Shown here: piece after piece, positions 1-9,220 of the stretch
Position numbering within the stretch: position 1 is the first letter of the stretch
Layout: the number at the start of each line of letters is the position of its first letter
DNA from: Maribacter aquimaris
GTDB lineage: Bacteria > Bacteroidota > Bacteroidia > Flavobacteriales > Flavobacteriaceae
Length of the DNA: 64,000 nt
NCBI RefSeq assembly: GCF_014596745.1
Contig: NZ_JABTCF010000002.1
Location: forward strand, 310,001 to 374,000
Reading direction: 5' to 3'
Notes under the pieces: model-generated
Database searches by the model: none
What the model was told of the DNA's origin: nothing
The model's input: only the letters and a program-made list of their open reading frames with translations
Position numbers and translations under genes: made by a program

Positions 1-1137
1 GCTATGTTGAACAATTCCGCCTTAAAGGATATTGAGGATAACGATCCTGCGGGGATCAAGGAAATACGGTTGGAACTCAAAGAAAATGCCTATTTGCTGG
101 GCTTGGACCTAAGAACGGTCATGACCCAGGTTAGGGCTGGTTTTTTTGGTGCTCAGGCCCAACGCTTTCAACGGGGGCAGGATGAAATTCGGGTATGGGT
201 GCGTTATGACCGCGAAAACCGTTCTTCCATTACCGATTTGGATGAAATGCGCATACAGACCCCATCGGGAAATCGAGTGCCCTTAAAGGAAATTGCCGAT
301 TATACCATTGAAAGGGGTGATGTAGCCATAAACCGTTTGGAAGGTAGGCGTGAAATTCAAATATCAGCAGACCTAAAAGACGAGAAGGTTACAAGTGCTA
401 CCGATGTTATGGCAGAAATAAAGGCGGATATTATGCCCGCAATACAATCTAAATACCCCACGGTGACACCTTCTTATGAGGGGCAGAATAGGGAGGCGAA
501 TAAGATGTTGAAATCATTGAAGGTAGTGGGTGTCGCTGTTTTACTCTTAATCTATATCACCATTGCCTTTACCTTTAGAAGTTTTAGTCAGCCTTTAATG
601 TTGATATTGTTGGTGCCTTTTAGTATTACCGCAGTAGGATGGGGGCATTGGATCCACGGATTTCCGGTGAACTTTCTCTCTATGTTGGGTATTATCGCCT
701 TGGTAGGGATTATGGTGAATGACGGACTGGTACTTATAGGGAAGTTCAATGCCAACCTAAGGGATGGTATGCATTTTGACGAGGCGTTGATTGAAGCGGG
801 AAGGTCTAGGTTTAGGGCTATTTTTCTAACCTCGGTAACTACTATTGCAGGTCTGGCTCCCTTACTTTTAGAGAAAAGTAGGCAGGCACAGTTTCTAAAG
901 CCAATGGCCATTTCCATTGCTTATGGTATTGCCTTTGCCACCATCCTGACCTTATTGATGTTACCAATATTCCTTTCGTTCAGTAATAAGATCAAGGTGG
1001 GGACGAAATGGTTGAAGACCGGTAATAAAGTCACAAAGGAGGAGGTCGAAAGAGCGCTAAAAGAGCAAAAAGAAGAGGCCCATTTAAGTGGGGGACTTTC
1101 AAAAGGCCATGAAGTAACGAATACAGACAATGATTAA
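1..1137 (+). CDS. RND efflux transporter, inner-membrane subunit (C-terminal part, cut by window start)
   Basis: This is the last ~378 residues of an AcrB/HAE-type resistance-nodulation-division pump, which exports small molecules with proton antiport together with a periplasmic adaptor and TolC. The visible part carries the second porter half (~1-160) and then the final block of membrane segments, starting near VVGVAVLLLIYITIAF (~175), through NFLSMLGIIALVGIMVNDGL, and ending with a charged cytoplasmic tail. The reading frame is open to base 1, so the true start lies outside the window and the Met at position 4 is internal. The TolC-family gene follows at once. The substrate cannot be told from this fragment. 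Confidence 0.92.
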   Translation, partial: AMLNNSALKDIEDNDPAGIKEIRLELKENAYLLGLDLRTVMTQVRAGFFGAQAQRFQRGQDEIRVWVRYDRENRSSITDLDEMRIQTPSGNRVPLKEIADYTIERGDVAINRLEGRREIQISADLKDEKVTSATDVMAEIKADIMPAIQSKYPTVTPSYEGQNREANKMLKSLKVVGVAVLLLIYITIAFTFRSFSQPLMLILLVPFSITAVGWGHWIHGFPVNFLSMLGIIALVGIMVNDGLVLIGKFNANLRDGMHFDEALIEAGRSRFRAIFLTSVTTIAGLAPLLLEKSRQAQFLKPMAISIAYGIAFATILTLLMLPIFLSFSNKIKVGTKWLKTGNKVTKEEVERALKEQKEEAHLSGGLSKGHEVTNTDND

Positions 1138-1207
1138 GTGCTTTATGATATATAAAGAATCGGAACGCATGTACAAGAAACTTCAATCAATACAGAAGTC
1201 GAATATA

Positions 1208-2560
1208 ATGAGAAATAAAACTGCTTTTTTAATGGTGGTTCTTGGTCTACTTGGAGTATGTGCCCAGGCACAGGAAAAAAAGTTGAGCAAGGAAGAAGCC
1301 ATTACCCTCGCCTTGGAGAACAATTACGGTATTAACGTAGCCAAAAACGAGGTTGAGGTTGCAGGGAACAATAAAGGCATATTGAATTCCGGTTATTTGC
1401 CAACACTTACGGGTACCGCCGGGGCCAATTATGGTCGGGACGATTCCGTTATTGAGTTTCCAGGCCAGTTCAATGAGGATGGGAGTCCAAGGGGGGATGT
1501 TGAACTCGATAAGGCGGAAGCCCAATCCTATTCCTCCGCCTTAACGGCCAGATATACTTTGTTCGATGGTCTAGGACGATTTTACAATTATAAAAAATTG
1601 AAGGAACAATATCAATTGACCGAACTACAGGCCAGGGAAACCATAGAAAATACTATAGTACAATTGTTCAGTGTTTACTATGAAATCGCGAGGCTTACTG
1701 AAAATGAATATGTATTGGGGAAAACGCTCAATATATCCAAGGATCGGTATAAGAGAGCGCAATATGCCTTCGAATACGGTCAGAGTACCAAATTGGATGT
1801 TCTTAATGCCCAAGTGGATATTACCAATGATAGTATAAATGTGTTGAATACACGGCAAGAATTGTCCAATGCTAAACGGGACCTTAATGTGCTCTTGAGC
1901 CAAGATCTTAATATGCTTTATACTGTAGATACCTTGGTTACTTTTATACCGAAGATTAAATTGGAAGCGTTTGTTGAACAGGCAAAAATCAATAACGTTT
2001 CCGTATTGCAGACCGAAAGGAGTCTTACAATCAATTCTTATGATATTAAAGTTCAACGTTCGGGCTATCTTCCTACCATTGGTTTAAGTGGGGCTTATGG
2101 GTGGAACTTGAACCAAAGTGCCCAATCGGCTTTTTTTCCGGGAACCAATACCGATAATACCAGTTTTGATTTAGGGGCCAGTCTTACTTGGAACTTGTTT
2201 GATGGAGGCGGTACAACGGTACGGGTCAAGAATGCCAGAATAGCGTATGAGAACCAAGAATTACTAAAAAAGCAAATAGAAATCGAGGTTGATCGGGATA
2301 TAAGGAATGCGATGGCCAATTACGAGAATAAATTAGTGATACATGGTATTCAGGAACAAAATGTAATTACCAACCAAAACAATTTTGAACGGTCCAAGGA
2401 ACAGTTTCAATTGGGACGGATTACATCGATAGAATTCAGGCAGGCACAAATAAATTTATTGAACGCCCAGACCAATAAGAATTTGGCCAAATATGATGCT
2501 AAATTGGCAGAACTTCAATTGTTGCAGCTAACAGGGCAATTGCTGAATGTAGAACTTTAG
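1208..2560 (+). CDS. TolC-family outer-membrane efflux protein
   Basis: This protein forms the outer-membrane channel that partners the RND pump just upstream. The frame is open from an ATG at 1130 that overlaps the pump gene, but the Met at 1208 begins a clean signal peptide (MRNKTAFLMVVLGLLGVCAQAQ) and is preferred. The mature protein (~430 aa) shows the two-fold repeat of the family: long helical stretches such as LSKEEAITLALENNYGINVA (~23-43) and a second repeat after ~240, with beta segments such as SSALTARYTLFDGLG and SFDLGASLTWNLFDGGG. Length and pattern are normal for OEP-family channels. The family call is secure; the cargo is unknown. Confidence 0.9.
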   Translation: MRNKTAFLMVVLGLLGVCAQAQEKKLSKEEAITLALENNYGINVAKNEVEVAGNNKGILNSGYLPTLTGTAGANYGRDDSVIEFPGQFNEDGSPRGDVELDKAEAQSYSSALTARYTLFDGLGRFYNYKKLKEQYQLTELQARETIENTIVQLFSVYYEIARLTENEYVLGKTLNISKDRYKRAQYAFEYGQSTKLDVLNAQVDITNDSINVLNTRQELSNAKRDLNVLLSQDLNMLYTVDTLVTFIPKIKLEAFVEQAKINNVSVLQTERSLTINSYDIKVQRSGYLPTIGLSGAYGWNLNQSAQSAFFPGTNTDNTSFDLGASLTWNLFDGGGTTVRVKNARIAYENQELLKKQIEIEVDRDIRNAMANYENKLVIHGIQEQNVITNQNNFERSKEQFQLGRITSIEFRQAQINLLNAQTNKNLAKYDAKLAELQLLQLTGQLLNVEL

Positions 2561-2564
2561 ATAC

Positions 2565-2747
2565 ATGTACGAGCATTTTTTTCAATGTCCTTATTGTTGG
2601 GAGGAAATATCCATGTTACTCGATACTTCCGTGGCCAAACAAACCTATGTGGAGGATTGTGAAGTATGTTGTAATCCTATAGAAATCACACCTGAATTTC
2701 AAAACAATATCCTGATAGCATTTGAAGCCATTGGATTGGAACAGTAA
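2565..2747 (+). CDS. CPXCG-motif cysteine-rich small protein
   Basis: A 60-residue protein with two cysteine pairs, CPYC near residue 8 and CEVCC near residue 32, matching the widely conserved CPXCG zinc-ribbon family of unknown function. It starts four bases after the TolC-family stop codon, so it is probably the last gene of the efflux operon, although the family has no known link to efflux. A small hairpin (TCGGG/CCCGA, 2756-2770) follows the gene but lacks a T-run. Confidence 0.85.
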   Translation: MYEHFFQCPYCWEEISMLLDTSVAKQTYVEDCEVCCNPIEITPEFQNNILIAFEAIGLEQ

Positions 2748-2907
2748 AATTTTTGTCGGGAAACGCCCGATGTTAGACCTTCTATTTTGGGGGTAGGGGA
2801 ATTGAGATTTGTCATTAGGTCAAGAATAAATTGCAATTGCTGTAAATAGGTGTCATGTTTACAGCCTATTGATCATAAATTTTAATATTTTTAGTAAAAT
2901 TTATGTA

Positions 2908-3936
2908 ATGACCTTTACAACCGCCAAACCCATAACAACGCTTTCTTTCTTATTGTCTTTTGCCTCTATTGCGATCTTATCTGTATCCTGTAAGCCTTCA
3001 TTGGCCACGGTGCAAAAGACAAATGACAAAAGGGTCAATGAAGAATATACCGAGACGATTCCACTTACCACTGAATCCTTTGAAATGGTCTTGATCCCAG
3101 AGGGGGAATTTCTTATGGGGAGTCCGCCTAATGAGATGCATAGGAAAGATGATGAAGGTCCCCAGAAAAATGTTTCCTTGGATGCTTTTTGGATGGGTAA
3201 ATATGAGGTTACATGGAGTGTTTTTGAACTTTTCTTTAAACAAAATCAACAGCTTTTTGAAAATATAGGGGCAGATAAACGCGATGCCATAGATGCCATA
3301 ACGAGACCTAGTCCTCCTTATGAGGATCCTTCTTACGGTATGGGCAAGGATGATTTTCCTGCCGTGAGTATGTCGACCTACTCCGCTTTGGTGTTTTGTA
3401 AATGGCTTAGCGAAATAACAGGACGCTTCTATAGATTGCCCACTGAGGCCGAATGGGAGTATGCCGCCCGTGCGGGATCGGAAACCATGTACGGGTTTGG
3501 GGATGCTGTCGAGGATTTGGACAAGTATGCGGTTTATTATGGGAATTCGAATGGGAAGTATGCCAAAGTGGGCTCGAAATTGCCAAACCAATGGGGATTG
3601 TTTGATATGCATGGCAATGTTGCTGAATGGACGTTGGACGAATACAAGTCGGATGCCTATGCCGTAACAGGGGAGCAAAATCCCTGGGTGGTTCCAAAAG
3701 TGATTCATCCAAGGGTAATCCGGGGTGGTTCATGGGACGATGATGCAGAAAGTTTACGTTCGGCCGCGCGAAGGGCCTCCAGTGTGAAATTACAGAAACG
3801 TGATCCACAACTACCAAAAAGCTTTTGGTGGTTTACCGATTCCAATTTTGTAGGGATGCGGTTAGTGAGTCCCAAAGAAGTGCCTACTCCTGAAGAGCAA
3901 AAGAAATTCTGGCAAATGGTCCTTGATGAGGGATGA
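2908..3936 (+). CDS. SUMF1/formylglycine-generating-enzyme-fold lipoprotein
   Basis: The protein has the sulfatase-modifying-factor fold: FEMVLIPEGEFLMGSP (~60-75), RLPTEAEWEYAARAGS (~180), DMHGNVAEW (~235) and VIRGGSWDDD (~270), ending in FVGMRLV. The frame opens with a TTG at 2869, but the ATG at 2908 begins a lipoprotein signal with a lipobox-like SVSC, so 2908 is chosen. The cysteine pair that does catalysis in true formylglycine-generating enzymes is absent from the C-terminal core, so sulfatase activation is unlikely. It resembles the enzyme-dead SUMF1-fold lipoproteins common in Bacteroidota (GldJ/GldK relatives). YceI and ApbE follow closely. Confidence 0.82.
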   Translation: MTFTTAKPITTLSFLLSFASIAILSVSCKPSLATVQKTNDKRVNEEYTETIPLTTESFEMVLIPEGEFLMGSPPNEMHRKDDEGPQKNVSLDAFWMGKYEVTWSVFELFFKQNQQLFENIGADKRDAIDAITRPSPPYEDPSYGMGKDDFPAVSMSTYSALVFCKWLSEITGRFYRLPTEAEWEYAARAGSETMYGFGDAVEDLDKYAVYYGNSNGKYAKVGSKLPNQWGLFDMHGNVAEWTLDEYKSDAYAVTGEQNPWVVPKVIHPRVIRGGSWDDDAESLRSAARRASSVKLQKRDPQLPKSFWWFTDSNFVGMRLVSPKEVPTPEEQKKFWQMVLDEG

Positions 3937-3951
3937 TAAAAAGTTGTTTAT

Positions 3952-4494
3952 ATGAGAAATACGATACTTTTATTCTTGGTGTTTATACAATCCCTGGTGG
4001 CAGTGGCCCAGGAAAATTACACCCTTACCGATAAGGGGAGTATAACGGTTGATGGTTCTTCGACCTTACATGATTGGACGGTTACGGCCAATGCCTATAG
4101 TGGGGCATTAGCGCTAAATGACAAGGTCTTCAATTCCATTTCCTTAGAGGTTGATGTTGTCTCGATTTTGAGTACACGGGGGGCGACCATGGATAAAAAG
4201 ACACATAATGCCTTAAAATTTGAAGCGTTTCCCAAAATCAAGTTTACAGCTAAGGATGTCGCTTTTTCCGAAGGGGACGGTCAAGCCATTGCAGGTATTT
4301 TGGATATTGCTGGCGCTGGGAAAGAAGTGGTAATTGAAACGAGGATACAAAAGCTAGAAGATGGTATTCAAATAAGCGGTTCATATACCATTACCCTTCA
4401 GGATTTTAATATAGAACCACCAACGGCCATGTTTGGTTCTATAGTTGTTGGCGATGACGTAACCGTAAATTTCGATTTGGTCTTTGCGAAATAA
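3952..4494 (+). CDS. YceI-like domain secreted protein
   Basis: A 180-residue protein with a signal peptide ending near VAVAQ and a single YceI lipocalin-like barrel (ITVDGSSTLHDWTV near residue 31, GAGKEVVIETRIQ near 120, FNIEPPTAMFGSI near 160). Family members bind isoprenoid-type lipids in the periplasm, but physiological roles are mostly unknown. It sits 15 bases after the SUMF1-like lipoprotein and its 3' end overlaps the apparent start of the ApbE gene, which suggests one transcript. Confidence 0.88.
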   Translation: MRNTILLFLVFIQSLVAVAQENYTLTDKGSITVDGSSTLHDWTVTANAYSGALALNDKVFNSISLEVDVVSILSTRGATMDKKTHNALKFEAFPKIKFTAKDVAFSEGDGQAIAGILDIAGAGKEVVIETRIQKLEDGIQISGSYTITLQDFNIEPPTAMFGSIVVGDDVTVNFDLVFAK

Positions 4495-5533
4495 CCGTAA
4501 CCCACTCGATCCAACATACATTTACCGGGAATTTACTTTCGTAAGGCTTTTATGGTGTTCTTTATTGTTCCTCGGACATCTATCCGTGTGGTCCCAAAGT
4601 AGATTTGAATACACCTATCAACAGATGGGTACCCAGATCAGATTGGTGCTGTATGCCTCCGATAAGGAAAAAGCGGATTCAGTATCGGTATTGGCCTTTC
4701 AAAGAATAGATGAACTGAATGCTATTTTGAGTGATTATCTCGTAAATAGTGAGCTCAACCTGCTTTGTGATAAAAAACCCGGAACCTATGAGGTTAGTGA
4801 TGACCTGTATAGGGTGTTGAAAAAGGCAGATAGTATTTCTAAGTGCACCGAGGGTGCTTTTGATGTTACCGTTGGGCCAGTGATTGCCCTCTGGCGAAAG
4901 GCTAGAAGGACTAAAAAGTTACCGGTCCATGCAGCATTGGCCAAAGCAAAGCAAAGGGTTGGTTATAATTTATTGCAGTTAACACCACCCAACAAGGTTC
5001 GGCTCACCGTGGAAGGAATGCGGTTAGACCTGGGTGGGATAGGAAAGGGTTTCGCTGCGGATGAGGTTATCCAGATATTGGAATCAAACGGTATTTATTC
5101 CGGTTTGATAGATATGGGGGGTGATATACGGGTGAGTGGCCCTCCGCCGGAAAGGGAGCATTGGGTTTTAGGATTCTCTTATGTTGACCGACAAGGAGCG
5201 GAGTGTTTTCAAAAAATAAGATTGAAGGATGGGGCAGTGGCTACCTCAGGCAACCTGTATCAATTCGTTGAAATTGATGGCATAAAGTTTTCACATATCA
5301 TCAACCCTAAATCAGGTCTGGCATTGAAAGATGGTATTCAGGTGACCACTATATCAAGATACGCTGCCGAGGCCGATGCTTTTGCCTCAGCCTTCAGTGT
5401 CATAGGCCTTGATCAAAGCAGCCTTGGGGATGCCGATTATCAGCATTTGGAAGTCTTTATGACAAATCAATCCAAAGCGGGATACAAACAATGGGAAAGC
5501 TCGGGATTCAAACAGCATTTAATGCCTGAATGA
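4484..5533 (+). CDS. apbE: FAD:protein FMN transferase (ApbE)
   Basis: ApbE covalently attaches FMN to a threonine of target proteins outside the cytoplasmic membrane. The sequence has the expected blocks: GAFDVTVGPVIALW (~125), LDLGGIGKGFAADEV (~185), GLIDMGGDIRVSG (~205), HIINPKSG (~270) and ADAFASAFSVIG near the C-terminus. A hydrophobic segment at ~20-38 is the signal or anchor. There is no in-frame ATG before the mature domain; the only early start is a TTG at 4484 overlapping the YceI stop by 11 bases, so translational coupling or another start is possible. Likely targets in this window are RnfG and RnfD, which carry flavinylation-type threonine motifs. Confidence 0.88.
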   Translation: MRNNRNPLDPTYIYREFTFVRLLWCSLLFLGHLSVWSQSRFEYTYQQMGTQIRLVLYASDKEKADSVSVLAFQRIDELNAILSDYLVNSELNLLCDKKPGTYEVSDDLYRVLKKADSISKCTEGAFDVTVGPVIALWRKARRTKKLPVHAALAKAKQRVGYNLLQLTPPNKVRLTVEGMRLDLGGIGKGFAADEVIQILESNGIYSGLIDMGGDIRVSGPPPEREHWVLGFSYVDRQGAECFQKIRLKDGAVATSGNLYQFVEIDGIKFSHIINPKSGLALKDGIQVTTISRYAAEADAFASAFSVIGLDQSSLGDADYQHLEVFMTNQSKAGYKQWESSGFKQHLMPE

Positions 5534-5845
5534 CGAAAAAAGATAGAATTTACTTCCTCAAGGATCAAGTGTAGTAGGGGGAAATGGTTTTGGGAATACA
5601 AAATTATTCGGGATTTCAGCCGTGTAGGGTATCTTAAAAATCACGAAGCTGACCATTCATATAATGTGCAGAATGCGGTGGTATTACTTCTTAATAGACA
5701 AAAATATTTGTCAAAACAGTCAAAAAATACGTTCAACGAACCAAATTAACAGTAAAAAGCATAAAAACCTATGAATTTTTGCTAGTACATGGTCTGCAAC
5801 AATTAGTGAACTTTGACACCATAAGAACCCAATATCTTATTTATT
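5534..5845. other. Intergenic region, no gene seen
   Basis: About 310 bases between apbE and the PD40 protein gene. It is AT-rich in its second half and should hold the promoter of the PD40-porP pair. A weak -7-like box (GAACTTTG near 5809-5816) is visible, but no convincing partner box, and no coding remnant was recognised. Confidence 0.4.
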
Positions 5846-7090
5846 ATGAAAAATACTATAACCTATAACGTGGCCCTTGGCCTTATTATTACATTTTTCT
5901 GTTCTTCTTTAAACGCACAGAGCGTAAATAGTCCTAATACATCCGTTTCCGATGTCTACAAAGCCAACCAACGTGTAAGTCAATACATGGAGCTGCGAAA
6001 ACTGGGTTACGAGGAAAAGGCGATTTTTGAAGATTTAGGGAATGCCAATTTTCTTGCCGGAAATTATGACAATGCTGTTTTCTGGTATGAAAAATTGAAG
6101 GAAGTCGGTGATAGCGATATGTTGAGCAATGGTTTCCAAAAGAGATATCAATATGCATTGGGGAAAACATCAACAGGTCAGGTAGCGACTCCAATGAAAA
6201 AGGAAGATTGGTTAGCGAGTATTAAGGAAGATTACGAATTGGATACACCAAAGCGTGAATTGGCGAAGTACCGACCCTTGGATGCCCAATTATCGCAGCA
6301 GGAAGTTCTGGAGCAAGGGTTGTTATTGGCTAATAATGATGCTTCGAATAATGGAATGACCAAGGGTAAAAATATCTTTACCGCCCCAATAACCGTTACA
6401 GCGGATGGGAAAACGGCATTTTTCAGTAAGCCGGTGTATGTTAAGCCTGAAGTTGGTCTCTTTTCTAAAAAAGAGCTGGTGTATAAAATATATAAGGCCA
6501 ATAAAGTACATGGCAAATGGCAGAATATAAAGGAATTGGCCTTATGCCCAAAATACTATTCGGCCCTTCATCCTGCAGTTTCCTTTGATGGTAAACGATT
6601 GTTTTTTACTTCAGACATGCCTGGTACTTATGGTAAATACGATATTTATGTATCGAACATCCGTAAGGATGGCACTTTGGATGTCGCCAAGAACCTTGGG
6701 CAAAAGGTGAACACCAAGAAAAATGAGATGTATCCAAAGATAGTTGGAGCCAACACCCTGTTTTTTGCTTCTGATGGGAGAAAAGGTCTTGGAGGACTAG
6801 ATGTGTATATGGCGGAAGTCAATAGTTCGGATGTCGGCTTGGCCATTAATTTAGGGGACACCCTGAACAGTCGGGAAGATGATTACTCGATTCGTTTCTT
6901 GCCCGAACAAGGAATGGCCTATGTCGTTTCCAGTAGGGGTAAGGATGAAGGCGACCTACATCAAGTGGCATTCTCATACCATCAACCGAGTACCAACATT
7001 CCAGAGGAAAAAACAGCATATACTCTTCTGGAGGCTATAAACAGTGATTCAAAAACGGATTATAGTACCTCTGTATTTGAAGATGAATAA
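5846..7090 (+). CDS. PD40/WD40-like beta-propeller protein with N-terminal TPR-like part
   Basis: A secreted 414-residue protein with a signal peptide ending near SSLNAQ, a short TPR-like segment (LGNANFLAGNYDNAVFWYEK, ~55-75) and then PD40 propeller repeats (HPAVSFDGKRLFFTSDMPG, ~235; MYPKIVGANTLFFASDGRKG, ~290). This matches the front half of the PorE/OmpA-family proteins that accompany PorP/SprF in gliding and type IX secretion gene pairs. The usual C-terminal OmpA peptidoglycan-binding domain is missing: the protein ends soon after the propeller. The PorP/SprF gene lies 56 bases downstream, so the two probably act together in the envelope. Confidence 0.82.
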   Translation: MKNTITYNVALGLIITFFCSSLNAQSVNSPNTSVSDVYKANQRVSQYMELRKLGYEEKAIFEDLGNANFLAGNYDNAVFWYEKLKEVGDSDMLSNGFQKRYQYALGKTSTGQVATPMKKEDWLASIKEDYELDTPKRELAKYRPLDAQLSQQEVLEQGLLLANNDASNNGMTKGKNIFTAPITVTADGKTAFFSKPVYVKPEVGLFSKKELVYKIYKANKVHGKWQNIKELALCPKYYSALHPAVSFDGKRLFFTSDMPGTYGKYDIYVSNIRKDGTLDVAKNLGQKVNTKKNEMYPKIVGANTLFFASDGRKGLGGLDVYMAEVNSSDVGLAINLGDTLNSREDDYSIRFLPEQGMAYVVSSRGKDEGDLHQVAFSYHQPSTNIPEEKTAYTLLEAINSDSKTDYSTSVFEDE

Positions 7091-7146
7091 ATGGTTGAAT
7101 GCCCATTCAAACAGTAGAACTCCATATAATTTAAAATTTCGTCGTG

Positions 7147-8820
7147 ATGGATTACAACATAACAATTATATATAGATCGAGATTATTGATAGTAATTTAC
7201 ATGATGCTTTGTGTATTTACATCATTCGCACAGGAAACGGCTTCGGGCCTAAGTTCTCGTAGCGCGTATCACAATCAATTGTTTTTCAATCGGTTTTTGA
7301 TCAATCCGACTTTCTCCTTGGTAAGGGAAAATAAATCGTACCTCAATATCCTGCACAGAAACCAGTATGCTACTTTTGAGGACAATAGTCAAAACTATTT
7401 TTTGGGTTTCAGTAATAAATTGAACGAGAATACAGCCGTAGGAATCGGCGTATACAGTCAATGGGAAGGGGTTGTCCAAGAATTCGGTTTTAATGCGAAT
7501 TACGCAAGGGCTGTACAGTTGGGAGAGAAAAGTAGACTGACTTTCGGAACCAATGTTTCGTATTACAATGAAGGATTGGATAAAAACAGGGTCATAACCA
7601 ATGAGAATGATCCAGAGGTTCTAGAAGCAAGCAAACAAAGTAAAATCGCGATACAACCGGGTGTTACCTTGTCGGTCGGAAGCTTCGATTTTGGATTGTA
7701 CGCCGAGGATTTGTTCAAATTCAATCAAACCACGAACGAGTTTTTAACGCAACTCGACGATAAGAGTATAAAGGCTTCCCTACAGTATACCCATTCTTTT
7801 GGGGCCAATATGGGAATGTTCAAAAATGCGAGATTAATGCCGTTGCTCCAAGTTGGTAGAAATGACGATAATACGTTGGCCTATATGGGCTCAGTGCTCT
7901 TGGATATGCCAAAGTATGGTTGGTTGCAAACTACTTTGGACGATACCTATGGCTTATCAATGGGTCTTGGTTTTAATATTAGTAATAAAATGTCCATCGG
8001 TTATTTAATGGAAAAGAACATTAAGCAGGAGGATGCCGATCTTGGGTTTAACCATGAGTTGTCATTGGCTTATACCTTTAAGGATTCCCAGAATCTTAAG
8101 AATGCTTTTACCGACAATTCCGAAGATGAAAAGATTGATCGTATTGTACGGAATTATGAGGAACAGATCTTGGCGTTAATGGAGGAAAAGAAAAATAAAA
8201 GCAAGGTTGAGCCTAAAGCGGAGCCTATTGAGGAAATAAGTATCGATAAAAATGATCTAGCCTATCAAAACCGCCTCATCCTGGATGAGCTTATTTTGAG
8301 ACAGGATTCATTGGAGCGGGCGCGAAATAATGAATTTGAAGAACGATTCGAGTCCATTGTCCGAGTGTTGCGTAATGACCTTAAGAAGAATATAAAGTCC
8401 AATTTAAAGGAATTTACCAATGGCAGTAGAACGGTATTGGTCACCAATGATAGGCAACCTGAAGAATCTAAGGATCTGAATGAATTGGAACATAAGGATT
8501 ACATTAAGTTACCGATTAAAGTTTTAGGCCAGTCAGATATGATAGGTGTGGAATCCGGTTATTATGTCATTGTCAATGTATATAAGAACAAAAGGTATTT
8601 AAATGCCTTTGTGGATAATCTGAAGCATCAAGGATTGAATGCCAAACACTTCTTTAATAAATCAAACGGATTGTATTATGTTTATTTGGCTGATTATGAT
8701 ATTAAGAAAGATGCCGAAACCGCTATAGTATCTAACCTAGAAGGTGAATATAGGGATGAAAAATGGATCATGCAGGTTCAGAACTCTTCCGCTACGGCAG
8801 CAAATTTATACAATGATTAA
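7147..8820 (+). CDS. PorP/SprF-family outer-membrane protein fused to a C-terminal SPOR domain
   Basis: After a signal peptide ending TSFAQ, residues ~30-310 match the PorP/SprF barrel of gliding-motility/type IX secretion systems: NQLFFNRFLINPTFS near the start, NYFLGFSNKLNENTAVGIGV, then repeated beta strands. A charged helical linker (~330-440, rich in Glu/Lys) leads to a SPOR-type domain (~475-550: GYYVIVNVYKNKRYLNAF, then NGLYYVYLADYDIKKDAE), which in other proteins binds denuded peptidoglycan. Typical PorP/SprF proteins are ~300 residues, so this is an unusual extended form. The frame opens at a GTG (7144), immediately followed by the preferred ATG at 7147. Confidence 0.83.
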   Translation: MDYNITIIYRSRLLIVIYMMLCVFTSFAQETASGLSSRSAYHNQLFFNRFLINPTFSLVRENKSYLNILHRNQYATFEDNSQNYFLGFSNKLNENTAVGIGVYSQWEGVVQEFGFNANYARAVQLGEKSRLTFGTNVSYYNEGLDKNRVITNENDPEVLEASKQSKIAIQPGVTLSVGSFDFGLYAEDLFKFNQTTNEFLTQLDDKSIKASLQYTHSFGANMGMFKNARLMPLLQVGRNDDNTLAYMGSVLLDMPKYGWLQTTLDDTYGLSMGLGFNISNKMSIGYLMEKNIKQEDADLGFNHELSLAYTFKDSQNLKNAFTDNSEDEKIDRIVRNYEEQILALMEEKKNKSKVEPKAEPIEEISIDKNDLAYQNRLILDELILRQDSLERARNNEFEERFESIVRVLRNDLKKNIKSNLKEFTNGSRTVLVTNDRQPEESKDLNELEHKDYIKLPIKVLGQSDMIGVESGYYVIVNVYKNKRYLNAFVDNLKHQGLNAKHFFNKSNGLYYVYLADYDIKKDAETAIVSNLEGEYRDEKWIMQVQNSSATAANLYND

Positions 8821-8929
8821 TTAAAACCGGTTCAAAATTGTGGGGAAGTAGGTAAACCGAAGCGGTTTAGCGCCACACAAGAAAGTTGAAAATGATATAA
8901 AATATTTAAAAATTTCTGATTGGGTTGAT

Positions 8930-8973
8930 AAAAGGAGGGGTATCCGGGGGGATAGTATTTACCCCCTCCTTTT
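8930..8973 (+). terminator. Probable transcription terminator after the PorP/SprF gene
   Basis: A GC-rich inverted repeat, AAAAGGAGGGGTA pairing with TACCCCCTCCTTTT (one bulged C), is flanked by A and T runs and lies ~110 bases after the stop codon. The A-run/T-run symmetry would let it work on either strand. Confidence 0.55.
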
Positions 8974-9220
8974 CATTTGTAATAAGATGGAAACCTAAAA
9001 GGATGCTAATCCAATAGCTAGATCCGTAACATTACCCGTGACCTTCACGGGCTCTTCTTAAATGGTTTGTATTATGCCGTTGAACGATGTTTTTCGAATG
9101 TGGACTTAAAATTCCGTGTATTTGAACGAAAAAACCTACATTAAATTGAAGCGCATTTCAATTTTATATATCATTGTATCATAATATCAACCAATATTAA
9201 TCTCCAAATCCCCCCAAGAA

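Noticed and set aside
2998-3708. Minus-strand 236-codon open frame
   Set aside because: It lies opposite the SUMF1-like lipoprotein gene, has His/Ile/Phe-rich composition with no domain pattern, and the plus strand is clearly coding.
2908-3936. Functional formylglycine-generating enzyme
   Set aside because: The catalytic cysteines are missing and there is no sulfatase in the window.
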